Part shown: piece after piece, positions 50,874 to 58,833 of the stretch | How positions within the stretch are numbered: position 1 is the stretch's first letter | Layout: every line of letters starts with the position of its first letter | Assembly: GCA_019636195.1 (NCBI GenBank) | Contig: JAHBYA010000016.1 | Location: forward strand, 40,413-104,412 | Direction: 5' to 3' | DNA length: 64,000 nt | Origin: Planctomycetota bacterium | Lineage (GTDB): Bacteria > Planctomycetota > UBA8742 > UBA2392 | Translations under genes and position numbers: made by a program | The notes under the pieces: model-generated | Told to the model about the DNA's origin: nothing | What the model saw: the letters and a program-made list of their open reading frames with translations, nothing else | Databases searched by the model: none

Positions 50874-52751
50874 TCAACTTGTCGCGGCTTGCACGTCGCT
50901 TGTGGTAACCGGCGCTTCGGGGCTTGCGCTCCCGTTGGCGAACTGCAACTGGTACAGCTTGTGATAGCGACCTTGCAGCTTCAGCAACTGCTGGTGGCTG
51001 CCTTGCTCTGCCACTTCGCCTTTGTGCATCACCAGTATGTTGTCGCTGTCGGTGATGGTGCTGAGCCTGTGCGCGACCACGACTGCTGTGCGGCCGTGCA
51101 TAAGGTGCTTCAGCGCGTCCTGGATAAGCGCCTCGGTTTCGCTGTCGATGTTGCTGGTGGCTTCATCCAGCACCAGAATCTTCGGGTCGAACGCCAGGGC
51201 CCGCGCAAACGCGATCAGTTGCCGCTGGCCCGCACTGAACGTCGCGCCGCGCTCGGCCACCATGGCGTCAAAACCATCTTTCAGGCCGCAGATAAAGCCG
51301 TCGGCGTGCACGGTGCGCGCTGCGTGCTCGACACTCTCGCGGCTGATTGACTGGTCGCCAAGCCGGATGTTTTCAAGCACCGTCCCCGCAAACAGAAACA
51401 CGTCCTGCAGCACAAGGCTGAAGGCCCTGCGCAGGTGCGCCTTGGTCATCTTGCGGATATCCACGCCGTCAATCAGGATCGCCCCCTGCTGCACGTCATA
51501 AAAGCGCATCAGCAGGCTGATGATCGTGGTCTTGCCGCTTCCGGTCGCCCCCACTAAAGCCAGGCTGCTGCCGGCTGGCACCTTGAAGCTTACGCCGCGC
51601 AGCACCCAATCGGGCGTTCCGTCATCTCTGTTGCCGTACGCGAACCAGACATCCCTGAACTCGATCTCGCCCTTGATTTCCAGCGTCTGCGGCGCGTCCG
51701 GATCCTGCACATCGTTGGTCGTGTCAATCACGCGAAACAGCCGCTCGGCGCTGGCCATGGCGCTTTGCAGCACGTTGTACTTTTCGCTCATTTCCCGGAT
51801 CGGCCGGAACAGCATGGGCGTGTACAGAAAGAACGCAAAGAACGTCCCGTAGTCCAGGGTGCCGCCGAAAATCGCCGTCGTTCCGAACCAGACGACGAGC
51901 ATGACTGTGGCTGTGCCCGCCAGCTCAACGATCGGGAAGAACAGGCTGAAGTTGAAGACGGTGCGGTAGCTGGCCTCGCGGTAGTCGCCCGACTTTTCGT
52001 CGAACTTGGCGGCCATGGCGCGCTCGGTGCCGAAAATGCGGGTCACGCGCCAGCCCTGGATTGTCTCGTTGAGAAAGCTGTTCACGACGGCCAGCTTCAC
52101 GCGCATGTCGCGAAACGCGCTGCGCGCCCGGCCCCGGAACACCCAGGTGATCACCGCCATCACGGGGATGCTGGCCACCACGATCAGCCCCATGCGCCAG
52201 TCAAGCCACATCATCAGCGCCAGCGCGCCAATCACAATCAGCGCGTCGCCCGCAAGCTGCACCAGCCCGCTGGCAAAGACTTCGCCGATCGCCTCCACGT
52301 CGCTGGTCACGCGCGTGACCAGCCGCCCCACCGGGTTGCGATCAAAGAAGCGCAGCGGCAGGCGCTGGATGTGCGAGTAGCATTGCTGCCGGATGTCCAG
52401 CACGGCGCACTGGCCCAGTTTGGCAAACAGGTACGAGTTGAAATACCGGGCCAGCACCTGCAGCACAACCAGCCCCATAAAGCCGAACGAGAACAACCCC
52501 AGCGTGGCCCAGGCCTCAGACTTTTCGGCCTCGGTGGCGGCGGAATCGCCCATGACCATGAAAGGCCCGTTGACCGTTTCACGAACAATCATGGGCAGCA
52601 GCAGCTCGAACAGCGCCGCGAGCAGCATGAACAGCGTGCCCCAGACCACCAGGCCAACGTAAGGCCGGGCATACGGCACCAGGCGCTTGATCAGCCGGGC
52701 GTCGTAGGCCTTGCCAAGAAACTCGTCGTCGTCGTGATAAGCCTCAGCCAA
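50874..52751 (-). CDS. ABC exporter, fused permease and ATPase (MsbA/MdlB-like)
   Basis: Half-transporter of 625 residues: an N-terminal membrane domain with about six helices, then an ATPase. Walker A 'LVGATGSGKTTII', signature-like 'ATFSAGQRQLIAFAR' (instead of LSGGQ), Walker B 'ILVLDEATSNID' and the H-loop 'VVAHRLSTITDSD' are present. The variant signature is like that of one half of heterodimeric exporters, but no second ABC gene is adjacent. Substrate unknown; lipid or drug export is typical. Confidence 0.9.
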   Translation of the reverse strand: MAEAYHDDDEFLGKAYDARLIKRLVPYARPYVGLVVWGTLFMLLAALFELLLPMIVRETVNGPFMVMGDSAATEAEKSEAWATLGLFSFGFMGLVVLQVLARYFNSYLFAKLGQCAVLDIRQQCYSHIQRLPLRFFDRNPVGRLVTRVTSDVEAIGEVFASGLVQLAGDALIVIGALALMMWLDWRMGLIVVASIPVMAVITWVFRGRARSAFRDMRVKLAVVNSFLNETIQGWRVTRIFGTERAMAAKFDEKSGDYREASYRTVFNFSLFFPIVELAGTATVMLVVWFGTTAIFGGTLDYGTFFAFFLYTPMLFRPIREMSEKYNVLQSAMASAERLFRVIDTTNDVQDPDAPQTLEIKGEIEFRDVWFAYGNRDDGTPDWVLRGVSFKVPAGSSLALVGATGSGKTTIISLLMRFYDVQQGAILIDGVDIRKMTKAHLRRAFSLVLQDVFLFAGTVLENIRLGDQSISRESVEHAARTVHADGFICGLKDGFDAMVAERGATFSAGQRQLIAFARALAFDPKILVLDEATSNIDSETEALIQDALKHLMHGRTAVVVAHRLSTITDSDNILVMHKGEVAEQGSHQQLLKLQGRYHKLYQLQFANGSASPEAPVTTSDVQAATS

Positions 52752-52847
52752 AACCGCGTTCCTTCTGTCGCCAGCCTAGGCGGCGCAGGCCATGCCGCAA
52801 CCCGCCGCCCCTTCACGCCTTGCGAAATTAGCTATACTCAGGCCGGC

Positions 52848-53627
52848 ATGATTGACCGCGCCACAGCCATAGCCGCAATGCAAAGCCTGTTTTCGGGCCT
52901 CGAAAGCCGCATTGTCCGTCAGCGCATGCTACCCCACCCCGGCGAGGGAAGCCTGTACGACTTTGACCCTAACCGCGTATCCCGACGCAGCTTCCGCCAG
53001 GGCGACCTGTCGCCCGGCGGCAAAGGCGCTTTCGTGCGCCGTGAATCCATCGGGCTGCTGCACAAACCCATGCTCGGGCTTTCCACGGTGAAAGTCTGTG
53101 TCGTGCTGGACTTCGGCAATGCAGAACGCCGCTTCAACGCTGATGCCATCCAGGAAACTGCTCGCTGGGCGCTGGCGCCCCTGAGGCCGGACATTTTTTT
53201 CATCATCGGGTTTGCGGGCGCCCGCGACTCGCACCTTGCAGGCCACAGCGATGAAGTTGTGCGGTCGCTGTCCGGGGGCACGAACTGGCGCGCCGGCATC
53301 ATTGAGTACTGCGACCCGGGTTGGGCGGTGACGGCGCCCAAAGACGGCGCGATCCTGCCCGCGCTGTTCGAGAACCTGTTTGACCCGGAGCCGGTTGACC
53401 AGAAAATCGCGCGCATTGACTCAGCGCTGGCGGCCGCCCTTGAGTTGAAAGAGCCGGGCGGCTTCATGCTGATTGACGACCTTGCGCAGCGCGTAGCGGT
53501 CGGCAAAGATCTGGTCACGGATCGCGCGATCCTGTTTGCCGAACGCACGCCGGGATTGGATGTTAAGGAAGTCAGCGGCGACCTGATTATCCAGCGCAAC
53601 CGTTTTGAAAGCATGAGGGCGTCATGA
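52848..53627 (+). CDS. Unknown protein heading the ESCRT-like operon
   Basis: 259 residues, not recognised. No signal or membrane segment. Landmarks include 'GSLYDFDPNRVSRRSFRQGD', 'MLGLSTVKVCVVLDFGNAER', 'PLRPDIFFIIGFAGARDSHL' and 'IIQRNRFESMR' at the end. The stop overlaps the start of the next gene by ATGA, so translation is coupled to the PspA-like coiled coil. A possible -10 (TATACT, 52833) lies just upstream. As first gene of the ESCRT-III/Vps4-like operon it is a candidate adaptor or membrane-recruiting factor; this is inference from position only. Confidence 0.65.
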   Translation: MIDRATAIAAMQSLFSGLESRIVRQRMLPHPGEGSLYDFDPNRVSRRSFRQGDLSPGGKGAFVRRESIGLLHKPMLGLSTVKVCVVLDFGNAERRFNADAIQETARWALAPLRPDIFFIIGFAGARDSHLAGHSDEVVRSLSGGTNWRAGIIEYCDPGWAVTAPKDGAILPALFENLFDPEPVDQKIARIDSALAAALELKEPGGFMLIDDLAQRVAVGKDLVTDRAILFAERTPGLDVKEVSGDLIIQRNRFESMRAS

Positions 53628-54286
53628 GCCTGCTTGACCGCATCAAAAACATGATCAAGGGACAAGCCGGCGAAGCTGAGCAGGTGATCCGCGACGCGTC
53701 CAGCACGCGCGAAATGCTCGAGCACCTTGACGAACTGATCACCCAGAACGAGGTCGAGCTGCGCAAGACGCGGCAGGAGCTCGCGCGCCTGGAGTTGTCC
53801 GAGCGCGCCAGCATCGAAAACATCAAGTCCGGGCGTGTCGGCGAACGCGAAAAGGAGTTCGTGCTGCTGCAGATCAAGCGCACGCGCGGCCAGATGGAAA
53901 GCCTGAAGCTCAAGGCCGACATCCTGAACAAGAACATCGAGTTGCACCTTAACCTCGTCGGCAAGATCCAGGCCATGGAGGCGATGGACCTGCGCGGGAT
54001 CGAGCAGAATGTCGTGGAACGCGTGATGCTCGATTTCGAAGAAGGAATGGAAAAGTACCGCGAGGCCGTGCACGCCGGCGAAGGCGTCACCACCAAGAAA
54101 GAAGACGTGCTGTCGGCCAGGGACAAGGAAGACCTGCGCAAGCTGGAAAAGGAAATCCTGGGCGAAAAGCCGGCCACCCGCAAAGTGGACATGGACCAGG
54201 AACTCGCAGACATCGAAGCCGAGCTGATGCAGGCCGAGCGCGAACGCAAGGAAGCCGCCAAGGACATGGAGCAGGAACTGGAGTAA
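53624..54286 (+). CDS. PspA/ESCRT-III-like coiled-coil protein
   Basis: 220 residues, almost entirely alpha-helical. The amphipathic start 'MSLLDRIKNMIKGQAGEAEQ' resembles helix 0 of PspA/Vipp1 ('RIKTIIKAN'-type). A basic stretch with 'NIKSGRVGEREKEFVLLQIK' and a long coiled coil with 'MEAMDLRGIEQNVVERVML' follow the ESCRT-III helix order (alpha1-alpha2, then alpha3-4). The charged Leu-rich tail 'ELADIEAELMQAERERKEA' is like C-terminal tails of ESCRT-III that bind MIT domains. PspA/Vipp1 are established ESCRT-III superfamily members. The Vps4-like ATPase gene lies 0.7 kb downstream. Membership is by pattern; alignment needed. Confidence 0.75.
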   Translation: MSLLDRIKNMIKGQAGEAEQVIRDASSTREMLEHLDELITQNEVELRKTRQELARLELSERASIENIKSGRVGEREKEFVLLQIKRTRGQMESLKLKADILNKNIELHLNLVGKIQAMEAMDLRGIEQNVVERVMLDFEEGMEKYREAVHAGEGVTTKKEDVLSARDKEDLRKLEKEILGEKPATRKVDMDQELADIEAELMQAERERKEAAKDMEQELE

Positions 54287-54296
54287 CGGGGAGCCG

Positions 54297-54914
54297 ATGG
54301 CAACGAACTTCTTTCACCTTCTGTTTGGCGGGCGTGTCGATCTTCGCAAACTCAAGGTCAAGCTGCGTGAAGTTGAGCGCGAGCGCCGCAAGTACTTCAT
54401 GGAACTGCGCAAGTCTAGCGCCAAGCAGGGCACGCTGATCGAGCAGATCAAGGCCGCCCGCCGCGAAGGCAACCAGATTGAAGTCGATTACTTGTGGGAA
54501 GAACTCAAGGCGATCAAGCACGACTTTTCGTTTTCGCGCCGCGCCGCCAAGATCAGCAACCTTGAGGGCATTGCCCTGAAAAAATACATCCGCGGCCTTG
54601 AGCGGCTGGAAAAGCGCAAGGACAAAGACGGCGTGAACAAGCTGCTGCAACGCATCCGCACCAGCGGCCTTGACGCCAAGCTGGCGCTGCAACAGATCGA
54701 CGAGCAGGCGTACATGGATGAGCTCAACGCCACGCTGGAAGACATCGGCCTTGAAATGGATGGCGAGTTCGAGGACCAGGACCCCGAGAAGGAGCGCTTC
54801 CTGTCCGAGATCGACACGATCAACGAAGCCGAAGAAGCAGGCAATTTCGATGAAGCCCTGAAAACCGAAGCCGAACTGAAGCACAAGCTCGAATCCGAAG
54901 AAGGGGCGGTGTAG
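54297..54914 (+). CDS. Second ESCRT-III-like coiled-coil protein
   Basis: 205 residues, helical and charged, begins 'MATNFFHLLFGGRVDLRKLK'. A basic first helix ('LREVERERRKYFMELRK'), 'IKAARREGNQIEVDYLWEEL' (the small-residue step between helices), and a long acidic C-terminal half follow. The very end 'EAELKHKLESEE' fits a loose MIM1-like pattern (LxxKLxx). Overall shape fits an ESCRT-III/Snf7 relative but the similarity is weaker than for the 57290 product. GGGGAG precedes the ATG. It lies between the PspA-like and AAA genes. Confidence 0.6.
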   Translation: MATNFFHLLFGGRVDLRKLKVKLREVERERRKYFMELRKSSAKQGTLIEQIKAARREGNQIEVDYLWEELKAIKHDFSFSRRAAKISNLEGIALKKYIRGLERLEKRKDKDGVNKLLQRIRTSGLDAKLALQQIDEQAYMDELNATLEDIGLEMDGEFEDQDPEKERFLSEIDTINEAEEAGNFDEALKTEAELKHKLESEEGAV

Positions 54915-54930
54915 GGCAGGGGTCAGGTGG

Positions 54931-54989
54931 CAGGTTTCAGGTTCCAGAAACTGCTGCCGTCACTGCTGAAACCTGAAACCTGGAACCTG
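54931..54989. repeat. Imperfect inverted repeat upstream of the AAA gene (CAGGTTTCAGGTTCCAG type)
   Basis: CAGGTTTCAGGTTCCAG (54931-54947) pairs with the stretch CCTGAAACCTGGAACCTG (54972-54989). It fills the 83-nt gap before the AAA start and may set expression of the ATPase apart from the coiled-coil genes. Confidence 0.6.
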
Positions 54990-54997
54990 TGGTTCAT

Positions 54998-56236
54998 ATG
55001 GACCTTTCCGGAAAACTCAAACGCTCCTGTGAAGACTCGCTGCACAAGGCCAAGATGGCTTGGAAGGCGGGCGACAGCGACGGCGCGGCCGGCCACTTTG
55101 AGGCCGCCAGCAAGGCCATGTTCAAGTACGCCGAGTACGCGACTTCCCGCAGCATGGAGTACGCCCGCAAGCGCAAAGCCATTGAGTACCGCGACTTCGC
55201 CAAGCGCCTGCGTGAAACCGCCGCCGAGCAAGCCAGGGGCGGCAAGCTGCCGCCACCGCCCAGCAGCAGCATCGACGAAGACCGCACCCCTGAATCCGGC
55301 AGCGGCGAGACTGAGCGCAGCATCAGCGAAACCGTCAGCCAGCTCATCCACACCAGCACCATCACGTGGGACGACATCGGCGGGCTTGAGCAGACCAAGC
55401 GCGACATCAAATACACGCTGGGCCTCAACCTCGCCAAGCCGCCCGACGAAGTGAAAATCGCGACCTTCCGCAACATCCTTTTCTACGGACCGCCCGGCAC
55501 CGGCAAAACGCTGCTGGCGGCGGCCACCAGCAACAGCCTGAAAGTCACCACCGAGGGGCAAGCGCTGTTTTTCAACGTCAAGGTCAGCAGCGTGCTCAGC
55601 AAATACTTCGGCGAAAGCAGCAAGATCATCAGCGAAATCTACGGGGCCGCCCGCGACAACAGCCCCAGCGTGGTGTTTCTGGACGAGTTTGAAAGCCTTA
55701 CCACCAGCCGCGACAGCGGCGAGCAATCCGGCGCCGAGCGCAGAATCCTGTCCACCATTCTGGCCGAGATGGACGGCTTGTCCGAAAAGGGCCGCAGCGA
55801 CATTTTTGTGCTGACCATCGCCGCGACCAACCGGCCGTGGGACATTGACGCCGCCGTGATGTCGCGCTTTGAAAAGCAGATTTTGATCCCGCTGCCCGAC
55901 GACGACGCCCGCCGCGCAATCTTGAAAATCCAGTTGCTGCGCAAGGGCTATCACGTTGAGCCCGAGGTGTTCGACCAACTGATAGAGATAACAAAAGGCT
56001 ACAGCGGCCGCGAAATTGAGCGGCTGTGCAAGCAGGCCACAAGCCAGATGATCGGCGAGCTGAACGCCGACCTGCCCGACGTGCTGGACAGCGGCCTGAA
56101 GGCCACGCAGGCGTACAAAGTCAAAGTGCGCCCGTTGTCCGGGGAAGACTTTATGCAGGCGGCGGCGATGATCCGCCCTGTCACCAGCCCCGCAGAGGAC
56201 CAGCGCTACCGCGACTGGAGCCCGGAGCCGGACTAG
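54998..56236 (+). CDS. Vps4/CdvC-like AAA ATPase with N-terminal MIT-like domain
   Basis: 412 residues. Residues 1-75 form a three-helix MIT-like domain ('LHKAKMAWKAGDSDGAAGHF', 'KAIEYRDFAKRLRE'). A Pro/Ser linker (84-100) leads to 'ITWDDIGGLEQTKRDI' and one AAA module: Walker A GPPGTGKT (164-171), pore-loop 'SKYFGESSK', Walker B 'VVFLDEFESL' (225-234), sensor 'AATNRPWDID', and 'SRFEKQILIPLPDDDAR' with arginine finger. The last residues 'DFMQAAAMIRPVTSPAEDQR' match the Vps4 C-terminal helix. The internal beta domain of Vps4 is shortened. Vps4/CdvC disassembles ESCRT-III polymers in eukaryotes and archaea; the neighbours here look like its polymer substrates. ATG 54998 rather than GTG 54989 was chosen. 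Confidence 0.85.
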   Translation: MDLSGKLKRSCEDSLHKAKMAWKAGDSDGAAGHFEAASKAMFKYAEYATSRSMEYARKRKAIEYRDFAKRLRETAAEQARGGKLPPPPSSSIDEDRTPESGSGETERSISETVSQLIHTSTITWDDIGGLEQTKRDIKYTLGLNLAKPPDEVKIATFRNILFYGPPGTGKTLLAAATSNSLKVTTEGQALFFNVKVSSVLSKYFGESSKIISEIYGAARDNSPSVVFLDEFESLTTSRDSGEQSGAERRILSTILAEMDGLSEKGRSDIFVLTIAATNRPWDIDAAVMSRFEKQILIPLPDDDARRAILKIQLLRKGYHVEPEVFDQLIEITKGYSGREIERLCKQATSQMIGELNADLPDVLDSGLKATQAYKVKVRPLSGEDFMQAAAMIRPVTSPAEDQRYRDWSPEPD

Positions 56237-56239
56237 CCG

Positions 56240-57034
56240 ATGCAGATCATCAACGAACAACTCCGCCCCGAGCTTGAAGCGGCGGGGCTGCTTTCGCTGG
56301 ACGCAATCTTCACGCGGCGCGACCTGCAAGTCGTCAAGGCCGCGCTCACGGAACGCCAGACCTATCGCACCGTCTCGCCAGTAGGAACAACGCTGTACAT
56401 CAAACGCTACGTCGATCCGGCCCCGGAGCCTTTCTGGGGCGGGCTGTTTGCACAGCCGTTTGACTCGCCGGTGCAGCGCGAGTTCGCTGTGCTGCGGCGG
56501 CTGTACAAGCTGGGCGTGGATGCGCCGGTTCCCGCCGCCTGCTTTGAGGAGCGCAACGCAGGCCGCATCGTCCGCGCGGCGCTGATTACGCTGGGCCTGC
56601 CGGTGCACACCAACCTTGAAGCGCTGGCCCGGTCGCCGCTTGCGCCCGCACGCCGGCAGCGGCTGGCGCGTCAGCTCGGGCGCATTTTGCGCACCATGCA
56701 CGATGGTGGCGTGAACCACCGCGACTTCTATCTGGTGCATATACTCGTTGGCGATGGCGACCGCTTGTATGTGACTGACCTGAACCGGGCAGACATCCGC
56801 AAGCGCGTAACGCATCGCTGGCGCGTCAAAGATGTCGCGGCGCTGCTGCATTCTGCGCCGGCCGGCGTGACCGCCGCCGACAAGGCGCGCTTTTTGCGCG
56901 CTTACCTTGGCCGCAAGGGCCTGCGCGGGGCGCGGGATTTCATCAACGCCGTCATTCGCAAGGCCGCGCGCATGACCGCCCACACCCGCAAGCAGGTCGC
57001 GCGGCAACAGCCCAACTATCACGTCGTGGACTAG
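56240..57034 (+). CDS. WaaP/Kdo-kinase-like (InaA-type) kinase
   Basis: 264-residue kinase-fold protein. 'GTTLYIKRYVDPAP' holds the ATP-anchoring Lys, 'HDGGVNHRDFYLVHILVGDG' the catalytic HRD, and 'LYVTDLNRADIRK' the metal-binding Asp (DLxR rather than DFG), as in lipopolysaccharide-core kinases WaaP and KdkA. It starts 3 nt after the AAA gene, so it belongs to the same transcript. It may phosphorylate a surface lipid or a protein of the module; inference. Confidence 0.75.
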   Translation: MQIINEQLRPELEAAGLLSLDAIFTRRDLQVVKAALTERQTYRTVSPVGTTLYIKRYVDPAPEPFWGGLFAQPFDSPVQREFAVLRRLYKLGVDAPVPAACFEERNAGRIVRAALITLGLPVHTNLEALARSPLAPARRQRLARQLGRILRTMHDGGVNHRDFYLVHILVGDGDRLYVTDLNRADIRKRVTHRWRVKDVAALLHSAPAGVTAADKARFLRAYLGRKGLRGARDFINAVIRKAARMTAHTRKQVARQQPNYHVVD

Positions 57035-57289
57035 CGGGCCTGCCGCCGAAGGCCAAGTGCGCAACGACTCAACGAGCCAACCGGAATCGGTAACTGGATT
57101 GGCGCGGTGAGCAATAACCAACAGACCTGCTTGCAGTGCGCTGCGTCGTTGCGTCGTCGCGTATGGCAGTTCCAGTTGTCCTCTGTGGCTCCGTGGTTAC
57201 CCACGCATTGAAAGCCGCAACGCGAAATCCCCAATCATCGCAGCGCAGGCCATTGAACATTGACGGTTGATCATTGATCATTGACGCCC
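57035..57289. other. Intergenic gap in the ESCRT-like operon
   Basis: 255 bp between the kinase gene and the Snf7-like gene. It contains a CCTCTGTGGCTCCGTGG stretch (about 57178-57194) related to the repeat at 14173, and short TGATCATTGA-type duplications just before the Snf7-like ATG. No gene was recognised. Confidence 0.5.
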
Positions 57290-57895
57290 ATGGGAATCTT
57301 CAAATCCAAAGAAGAACGTCGCATCGCCCGCGACATGGAAATCAAGAAGGGCATCCAGCGCATGAAGCGCCAGGTGCGCGAGCTGAACAAGTCAGAAGAA
57401 GAGTGGCTTGAAAAGGCCCGCCGCGCCGCGCGCATGGGCGCCAACGACCAGTTGGCGTTCATTCGCAAGTCGCTCAAGGCCACCACGGCCCAGCGCCGCA
57501 TGCTGGAGCGCCAGATGCTGACGATCGAGGCCGCCTACCAGATGAAAAACCAGGCCGAAAGCTTTGCCGTCTTTGCAGAAAGCATGGGCGCGGTCAGCAA
57601 GAGCATCAACGAGGTCTATAAAAACACCGACCTTGAGGCCACGCAGCGCAACTTTGAACACGCCATGATGCAGGCCGAAACGATGGGCCAGCGCATGGAC
57701 CTGTTTTTGGACATGACCAAGGACAGCCTGTTTGAACAGGACAGCATGACCGGCGAAACGCTGGTGACGGACGACGAGATCGACCAGATGATCGGCGTGT
57801 CCCCGACCGAGCGTAAGCAGAAGTCCCGCGAAGAGCTTGACCGCGACATCGCCCGCGAACTGGGCGAAGACATTGAAGAAGACAAGAGCAAGTAG
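57290..57895 (+). CDS. Snf7/CHMP2-like ESCRT-III protein
   Basis: 201 residues, helical. Opens 'MGIFKSKEERRIARDMEIKK', like CHMP proteins; the basic alpha1 'RMKRQVRELNKSEEEWLEKA', then 'RRAARMGANDQLAFIRKSLK' (the small-residue step), 'LTIEAAYQMKNQAESFAVFA', 'ESMGAVSKSINEVYKNTD' and 'RNFEHAMMQAETMGQRMDLF' all follow the Vps2/CHMP2 pattern, including the acidic 'DEIDQMIG' and a Glu/Asp-rich tail 'EELDRDIARELGED' that resembles a MIM1. ATG 57290 was chosen; a TTG 9 nt upstream is in frame. This is the clearest Snf7-family member in the window and sits in the same strand run as a Vps4-like ATPase. Confirmation needs an HMM search. Confidence 0.82.
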   Translation: MGIFKSKEERRIARDMEIKKGIQRMKRQVRELNKSEEEWLEKARRAARMGANDQLAFIRKSLKATTAQRRMLERQMLTIEAAYQMKNQAESFAVFAESMGAVSKSINEVYKNTDLEATQRNFEHAMMQAETMGQRMDLFLDMTKDSLFEQDSMTGETLVTDDEIDQMIGVSPTERKQKSREELDRDIARELGEDIEEDKSK

Positions 57896-57910
57896 CGCGG
57901 CAAAATGAAA

Positions 57911-57934
57911 CAGGCGCCCCCGCGGGGGCGCCTG
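57911..57934. terminator. Terminator between Snf7-like and pilin-like genes
   Basis: Perfect palindrome with arms CAGGCGCCCCCG/CGGGGGCGCCTG; the minus strand continues TTTCATTTT. It separates convergent genes. Confidence 0.75.
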
Positions 57935-57949
57935 TTGGCTTGTCTGCCG

Positions 57950-58594
57950 TTACTCGTATGTCTTGTCGAAGGGCTTCTTCTGGCCGATGATGTCGCCGGG
58001 GTTGCTGTCCCACGTGTCGGTATCAATCTGCCAGGTTTCGCGCGCGTCATCCTTCTTCATATACTCGGCGACTTCGCCGTCACTGAACTGGACAATCGTG
58101 CCTTCGTCGGCGTAGTTGTTCCAGTTGCGTGAGTTGAAGGTAATCAGCACTACGCGCTGCTTGCCGGTCTTCTTCATGAGTACCAGCAACTCGCCGCCGA
58201 TCGGCGCAGTGTAGCTGCAGCTCAATTCAGGCAGTTCCATGTTTTCGTCGGTGATGAACGCCTTGTCCGCCGAGGTGTCACCGCTGTTCAGGCTGACAAT
58301 CTTGCCCACCAAGTCGTCATTGAACAGCTTGCGCTTGAACGCCTGTTCATAGAACTTGCGGCCTCGCGCGTCCTTCAGCGGTGCCTTCTGAAGCTGGCCC
58401 GCTTTGGCCTTGTCGATCGAGATGTTGTCGAGCGCGGTCTTGATGTCGCCAAGCTGCTTCACCTCAAGCTTGTTCTTGGCCTGGGTCAGCTTGGGAATCA
58501 CGGCCACAGCCAGGATACCCACCAGCAAGCCCAGAATGCCGATCACGACCATCAGCTCAACGAGCGTAAACCCGCGTTGTATGTTCCGTTTCAA
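57950..58594 (-). CDS. Type IV pilin-like / pseudopilin protein (TTG start)
   Basis: 214 residues. The prepilin signature 'GFTLVELMVVIGILGLLVG' with Glu5 and a cleavage site after a short basic leader 'LKRNIQR' marks a class of type II secretion or pilin subunits. The start is TTG at 58592-58594, with AAGGGG upstream; no ATG fits. The rest is a globular domain not recognised, with Asp/Lys-rich stretches and 'ETWQIDTDTWDSNPGDIIGQ'. Secretion-machinery genes are not adjacent. Confidence 0.8.
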   Translation of the reverse strand: MKRNIQRGFTLVELMVVIGILGLLVGILAVAVIPKLTQAKNKLEVKQLGDIKTALDNISIDKAKAGQLQKAPLKDARGRKFYEQAFKRKLFNDDLVGKIVSLNSGDTSADKAFITDENMELPELSCSYTAPIGGELLVLMKKTGKQRVVLITFNSRNWNNYADEGTIVQFSDGEVAEYMKKDDARETWQIDTDTWDSNPGDIIGQKKPFDKTYE

Positions 58595-58833
58595 TTCTTT
58601 TCCCCTTGTATGGGTTAACGAAAGTACCTGCCCTACATTACAGGGTATCCGACGCCCCACAGTATCAGGGTGGCGGCAAGCCGCGTCAAGGATGGGTCGA
58701 AGCTCGGAGTGTCAGCAAATACAGGTCCGACGCCGTAAGATTCCATGTTACAGCATCTTACACGCCGGTGTGACCGCACTGACATTAGCGCGAATTCGAT
58801 GCTTCACGTTGCAAGCGTCCGGGCTCGCCAGCC

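Noticed and set aside
54923..57121. Very long minus-strand frame across the AAA and kinase genes
   Set aside because: Low-complexity His/Ala/Gly/Val translation without motifs; the plus-strand AAA and kinase genes are clear.
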